Assembly: GCA_945862495.1 (NCBI GenBank)
Contig: CAMAYM010000094.1
Location: 1 to 9,751, forward strand
Length of the DNA: 9,751 bases
From: Bordetella parapertussis
Lineage (GTDB): Bacteria; Pseudomonadota; Gammaproteobacteria; Burkholderiales; Burkholderiaceae_B
Direction: 5' to 3'
Of the stretch, positions 6,969 through 9,751 are shown piece after piece. The notes under the pieces are model-generated. The model was not told the origin of the DNA. It searched no databases and saw only the letters and a program-made list of their open reading frames with translations. Every line of letters starts with the position of its first letter. Positions within the stretch are counted from its first letter, which is position 1. A program made the translations under genes and the position numbers.

Positions 6969-8159
6969 ATGTCTGAACACACGCCCTTATCCCTGACTCC
7001 TACTGAACGTCGTGCCAGCATGGCCCTGGCAGGCTTGTTTGCTGCCCGTATGCTTGGTTTGTTCTTGCTGTTACCGGTATTTGCCGTGGCAGCCCAAGGG
7101 CTCAAAGGCGGACATGACCCCCTTTGGGTGGGCCTGGCACTCGGTATGTACGGCTTGACCCAAGCATTTATGCAGATTCCTTTCGGTCTGGCCTCGGATC
7201 GTTGGGGACGTCGTCCCGTAGTCTTAGCCGGCCTGTACCTCTTTGTTGCCGGTAGTGTCGTCTGTGCCTTGTCAGAGGATATTTTCTGGGTCACGATTGG
7301 TCGGGCGATTCAGGGCTCTGGTGCGATCTCTGCAGCCGTTACGGCATGGTTGGCTGACGCGACCCGACCCGAGGTTCGCACCCGCGCGATGGCGATGGTG
7401 GGAGGGTCGATTGGCTTGTCCTTTGCTTTGTCTTTGGTGATTGCTCCCCTGATCGTCGGGTCGTCGGGACTGGCGGGTTTGTTTTGGACGATTGCGCTGC
7501 TAGGCGTCGTGTGTTTGGCGGTCGCCCGTTTTGTTGTTCCGGTGGTGCCGCCTACCCCCAAACCTTTGCAACCCGCACGCCCAATGCAAGTGCTTACTCA
7601 CACAGATTTGCTCCGACTCAATTTTGGCGTGTTTTGCCTGCACTTTATCCAGATTGCGATGTTTGTGGTGATCCCTCCGCTCTTGCTCAAGCTCGGGAAT
7701 TTGGATGCGGCTGAGCTCTGGAAGGTATACCTGCCGGTTATTTTTGCTTCTTTTGTCTTTATGGTGCCGGCTATTTTCGTCGCAGAAAAGCGCCGCGCCC
7801 ATCGCGCGATGTTGCGCTTGGCTGTGGCCGGGCTAGTCGTGGTCTGTGCCTTTTTGCCGTGGGCAAGCCACAACTTTTTCTTGTTGGCCTGTGGTCTCAC
7901 TGGATTTTTTGTGATGTTTAACGTGCTGGAGGCCTTGCAACCCTCGCTGGTATCACGAGTCGCCCCGCCCGACTTAAAGGGTCTGGCGCTTGGTCTGTAC
8001 AACACCTCGCAGGCGGCTGGTTTGTTTTTGGGCGGAATGTTGGGCGGAAGCATTGCCGTGCTGGGCGGAGCGAGCGCCGTGTTTTGGACGGCCTGTGGTG
8101 TATCCGCGCTGTGGCTGGTGGTGACATGGGGGTTGAGACCCCTCGGCCCTAAGCACTAA
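6969..8159 (+). CDS. Major facilitator superfamily transporter (12-helix, YajR-like)
   Basis: Inner-membrane secondary transporter of 396 residues, probably proton-driven export, substrate unknown. About twelve hydrophobic segments are visible, beginning with FAARMLGLFLLLPVFAVAA near 24-42. The MFS motif A, GLASDRWGRRP, lies at 73-83 between helices 2 and 3. GRAIQGSGAISAAVTAWLAD at 111-130 matches the helix 4 region, and GGSIGLSFALSLVIAP at 145-160 the helix 5 motif seen in drug/proton antiporters. A proline-rich central loop (about 190-208) separates the two halves. It lacks the extra C-terminal domain of E. coli YajR, ending in a short tail after helix 12. The ATG at 6969 has no ribosome binding site and follows directly on a two-codon open frame ATG TCC TAG (6960-6968). 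From memory, this transporter sits next to uvrA in many Burkholderiales. A specific drug or metabolite cannot be named. Confidence 0.9.
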   Translation: MSEHTPLSLTPTERRASMALAGLFAARMLGLFLLLPVFAVAAQGLKGGHDPLWVGLALGMYGLTQAFMQIPFGLASDRWGRRPVVLAGLYLFVAGSVVCALSEDIFWVTIGRAIQGSGAISAAVTAWLADATRPEVRTRAMAMVGGSIGLSFALSLVIAPLIVGSSGLAGLFWTIALLGVVCLAVARFVVPVVPPTPKPLQPARPMQVLTHTDLLRLNFGVFCLHFIQIAMFVVIPPLLLKLGNLDAAELWKVYLPVIFASFVFMVPAIFVAEKRRAHRAMLRLAVAGLVVVCAFLPWASHNFFLLACGLTGFFVMFNVLEALQPSLVSRVAPPDLKGLALGLYNTSQAAGLFLGGMLGGSIAVLGGASAVFWTACGVSALWLVVTWGLRPLGPKH

Positions 8160-8165
8160 CCCACA

Positions 8166-9338
8166 CTAACGGCCAAACGCTGGCCCGTTAAAAATCAAAT
8201 CTTGATCAATCTCTGAGACCTTGCTCACGCCGCTGAGTTGCATAGCGCGAACGAACTCGTCTTTTAAGATATCTAGCGCACGCGCCGCCCCAGGCTGACC
8301 TGCAGCCGCCGCACCAAAGAGCGTTGCCCGACCCGTCAGTACACCTTGAGCACCGAGTGCGCGTGCTTTCAATATATCCACCCCCCGTCTCACACCACCA
8401 TCAACGAGAACGGGCACACGACCTGCCACAGCAGCCACCACGGCGGGTAGCGCATTGATCGTTGCGGGCGCGCTATCGAGCTGACGACCGCCGTGATTGG
8501 AGACCACGATTGCGTCAATCCCCATCTTGACTAAACGCTCGGCATCGCTGGGACGCATGATGCCTTTGACGATCAATTTGCGAGACCAGTTGTCTCGCAT
8601 GATTTGTAACTGTTGCCAGTCAAAAGCGGGATCATAATTTTTGCCGACAGACGAGGCGAGTTTTTTACCGCCCTGATTGTCACGCTTGAGTTCTTTGATG
8701 TTTTCCATTTCCGGCGCGCCCTTTAGCAGCATCGGTAGCGACCAGCCAGGATGCAGGGCAAAGTCCAATACGTTGCGCGGGGTGTACTTAAAGGGAAACA
8801 CGAGATGATTACGAAAATCACGTTCTCGTTTGCCACCAACCGGCAAGTCCACCGTGATCATCAGGCCTTCGTAATCGGCCGCGTGTGCACGCTGAATCAA
8901 AGAGGCGAGTTTCTCTTTGTTTGACAGGATGTAGGCCTGAAACCAGAGGCGACCAGGTGCAGCGTCGGCAATCTGTTCGATCGAAGCCGTGGCAGAGGTT
9001 GAGAGCGAGTAGGGAATCCCCATGGCCGCCGCCGCGCGTGCGATGGCGATATCGGCACCATGCCGGCCAAACGCGGCTGCACCTGTCGGCGCAATGGCGA
9101 GCGGCATCGCAGACGGTCCACCGACGAGTTCAGTCGTGGTGTCGACGTTGGACACATCGTTGAGTGCTTTAGGCACGATGCGGATCTTGCGAAAGGCATG
9201 GATATTGTCGCGTAGCGTGACTTCTTCTTCGGCACCGCCGTCAAAAAACTCAAAAATTGCGCGCGGTAAACGGCGTTTCGCTACCGCACGCAGATCTTCC
9301 ACACTAAACGCACGTGCTGCCGTGCGGTCTAAGCTCAC
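8166..9338 (-). CDS. FMN-dependent alpha-hydroxy-acid dehydrogenase (LldD/MdlB-like)
   Basis: A 390-residue TIM-barrel flavoprotein that oxidises an L-2-hydroxy acid to the 2-oxo acid. Visible family features are IAPTGAAA at 82-89, WFQAY with Tyr136 at 132-136, TVDLP with Asp164 at 162-166, and the substrate-site Arg171 in GKRERD. They continue with Lys258 in LIVKGI, the active-site His282 and Arg285 in SNHGGRQLD (280-288), and the FMN phosphate region DGGVRRG (313-319) and GRA (336-338). The segment about 180-215 aligns by eye with the membrane-binding loop of (S)-mandelate dehydrogenase MdlB, so a membrane-associated, quinone-linked dehydrogenase is plausible. At the position of the substrate-carboxylate tyrosine (Tyr24 of spinach glycolate oxidase, Tyr26 of MdlB) it has Phe31. 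It starts at a GTG 3 bases after the receptor gene stop, with no clear ribosome binding site, implying coupling. Lactate, mandelate or glycolate specificity cannot be assigned. Confidence 0.9.
   Translation of the reverse strand: MSLDRTAARAFSVEDLRAVAKRRLPRAIFEFFDGGAEEEVTLRDNIHAFRKIRIVPKALNDVSNVDTTTELVGGPSAMPLAIAPTGAAAFGRHGADIAIARAAAAMGIPYSLSTSATASIEQIADAAPGRLWFQAYILSNKEKLASLIQRAHAADYEGLMITVDLPVGGKRERDFRNHLVFPFKYTPRNVLDFALHPGWSLPMLLKGAPEMENIKELKRDNQGGKKLASSVGKNYDPAFDWQQLQIMRDNWSRKLIVKGIMRPSDAERLVKMGIDAIVVSNHGGRQLDSAPATINALPAVVAAVAGRVPVLVDGGVRRGVDILKARALGAQGVLTGRATLFGAAAAGQPGAARALDILKDEFVRAMQLSGVSKVSEIDQDLIFNGPAFGR
8168..8189. repeat. Imperfect inverted repeat at the end of the dehydrogenase gene
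   Basis: AACGGCC (8168-8174) and GGCCCGTT (8182-8189) can pair as a 7-bp stem with one bulged C and a 7-base loop. It overlaps the dehydrogenase stop codon, in the tail-to-tail junction where only 6 bases separate the stops. An A-run follows it on the plus strand, and in the minus-strand transcript the U-run comes before the hairpin, so it is not a standard intrinsic terminator in either direction. It may be chance. Confidence 0.25.
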
Positions 9339-9341
9339 AAT

Positions 9342-9751
9342 TTAATCAGCTTTGATGCCAGAGGCTTTGATTACACGATCCCAACGCGCCATGTCTTTGA
9401 CCAGAAACTGACGAAACTCGGCGGGTGAGTCGCCAACTGGCTGCGCACCAAGGTCTTTCATACGCTTGATGACTTCTGGATTCGCCATGGCTTTTTTGAT
9501 CGAAGCGTTGAGCTTGTCAACGATGGGCTGTGGTGTTCCAGCGGGTGCCAACATACCGACCCAAGGTGCAGTTTGTTCAAAGTCAGGAAAGCCAGAAGCA
9601 TCCATCGTTGGCACGCCTGGGAACTCAGGCATTGGCTTGGAAGAACCCACTGCCAAGACACGGATGCGCTTGTTCTCAACATGACCGGCGATGCCAATCA
9701 TTGGATAGAACATAAAAGATACGCGTCCTGACATGACTTCAGTCAGTGCTG
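9342..9751 (-). CDS. Bug/TctC-family periplasmic solute-binding receptor, C-terminal part
   Basis: C-terminal 136 or so residues of a tripartite tricarboxylate transporter receptor (Bug family). These are periplasmic proteins of about 320 residues that bind carboxylates, amino acids or related solutes. The gene runs off the window end, so the signal peptide and the N-terminal binding loop cannot be seen. An internal ATG at 9734 is not the start, because the frame continues upstream as ALTEVMSGRV, typical of the family. Other family hallmarks are IRVLAVGSSKPMPEFPGVPT, then APAGTPQPIVDKLN, and near the end ARWDRVIKASGIKAD. No TctA/TctB membrane genes are visible here; orphan Bug receptors are common in Alcaligenaceae. 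Its stop lies 3 bases before the dehydrogenase GTG, so both genes are probably one transcript, with the receptor likely presenting a substrate related to the dehydrogenase. That functional link is inference. Confidence 0.9.
   Translation of the reverse strand, partial: ALTEVMSGRVSFMFYPMIGIAGHVENKRIRVLAVGSSKPMPEFPGVPTMDASGFPDFEQTAPWVGMLAPAGTPQPIVDKLNASIKKAMANPEVIKRMKDLGAQPVGDSPAEFRQFLVKDMARWDRVIKASGIKAD

Noticed and set aside
8129..8142. GGGG-TTGAGA-CCCC hairpin near the transporter end as a terminator
   Set aside because: The stem is four pairs, lies inside the coding region, and no T-run follows.

Overview
The window looks like a chromosomal stretch of a Burkholderiales betaproteobacterium, most plausibly in or near the Alcaligenaceae. 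The basis is the order aroK-aroB-dgt, a uvrA gene divergent from a major facilitator gene, and a Bug/TctC-type solute receptor next to an FMN-dependent hydroxy-acid dehydrogenase. Receptors of that type are strongly expanded in this family. By eye the base composition is moderately GC-rich, clearly below Bordetella; I did not compute it. No rRNA, tRNA, CRISPR array, insertion sequence or prophage gene is visible, and no gene is visibly frameshifted.

Region 1 (1-3975, plus strand) is a tight four-gene run. It holds shikimate kinase (aroK), 3-dehydroquinate synthase (aroB), a dGTP triphosphohydrolase (dgt) and an unrecognised cysteine-rich lipoprotein. aroK and aroB overlap by 13 bases, dgt starts 5 bases after the aroB stop, and the lipoprotein follows after 16 bases. 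A strong sigma-70-like promoter with an extended -10 lies just before aroK. Its predicted start point falls on the A of the aroK ATG, so the message may be leaderless. AroB and AroK catalyse steps 2 and 5 of the shikimate pathway; Dgt hydrolyses dGTP.

Region 2 (3986-6883, minus strand) is uvrA, the damage-recognition ATPase of nucleotide excision repair, complete with all expected motifs. It converges on the lipoprotein gene with a 10-base gap. An 85-base divergent region separates it from region 3 (6969-8159, plus strand), a 12-helix major facilitator transporter.

Region 3 converges, with only 6 bases between stop codons, on region 4 (8166-9751, minus strand). Region 4 is a metabolic module in which a Bug-type periplasmic receptor, cut by the window end, lies directly upstream of an FMN-dependent alpha-hydroxy-acid dehydrogenase, 3 bases apart. 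This pairing suggests uptake and oxidation of a hydroxycarboxylate, but the substrate cannot be read from the sequence.

Overall this is mainly ordinary housekeeping DNA followed by a catabolic module. I see no convincing undescribed multi-gene system. The points most worth checking are the possible leaderless aroK start, the eight-cysteine lipoprotein at the end of the aro/dgt run, and a Tyr-to-Phe change at a substrate-binding position of the dehydrogenase.
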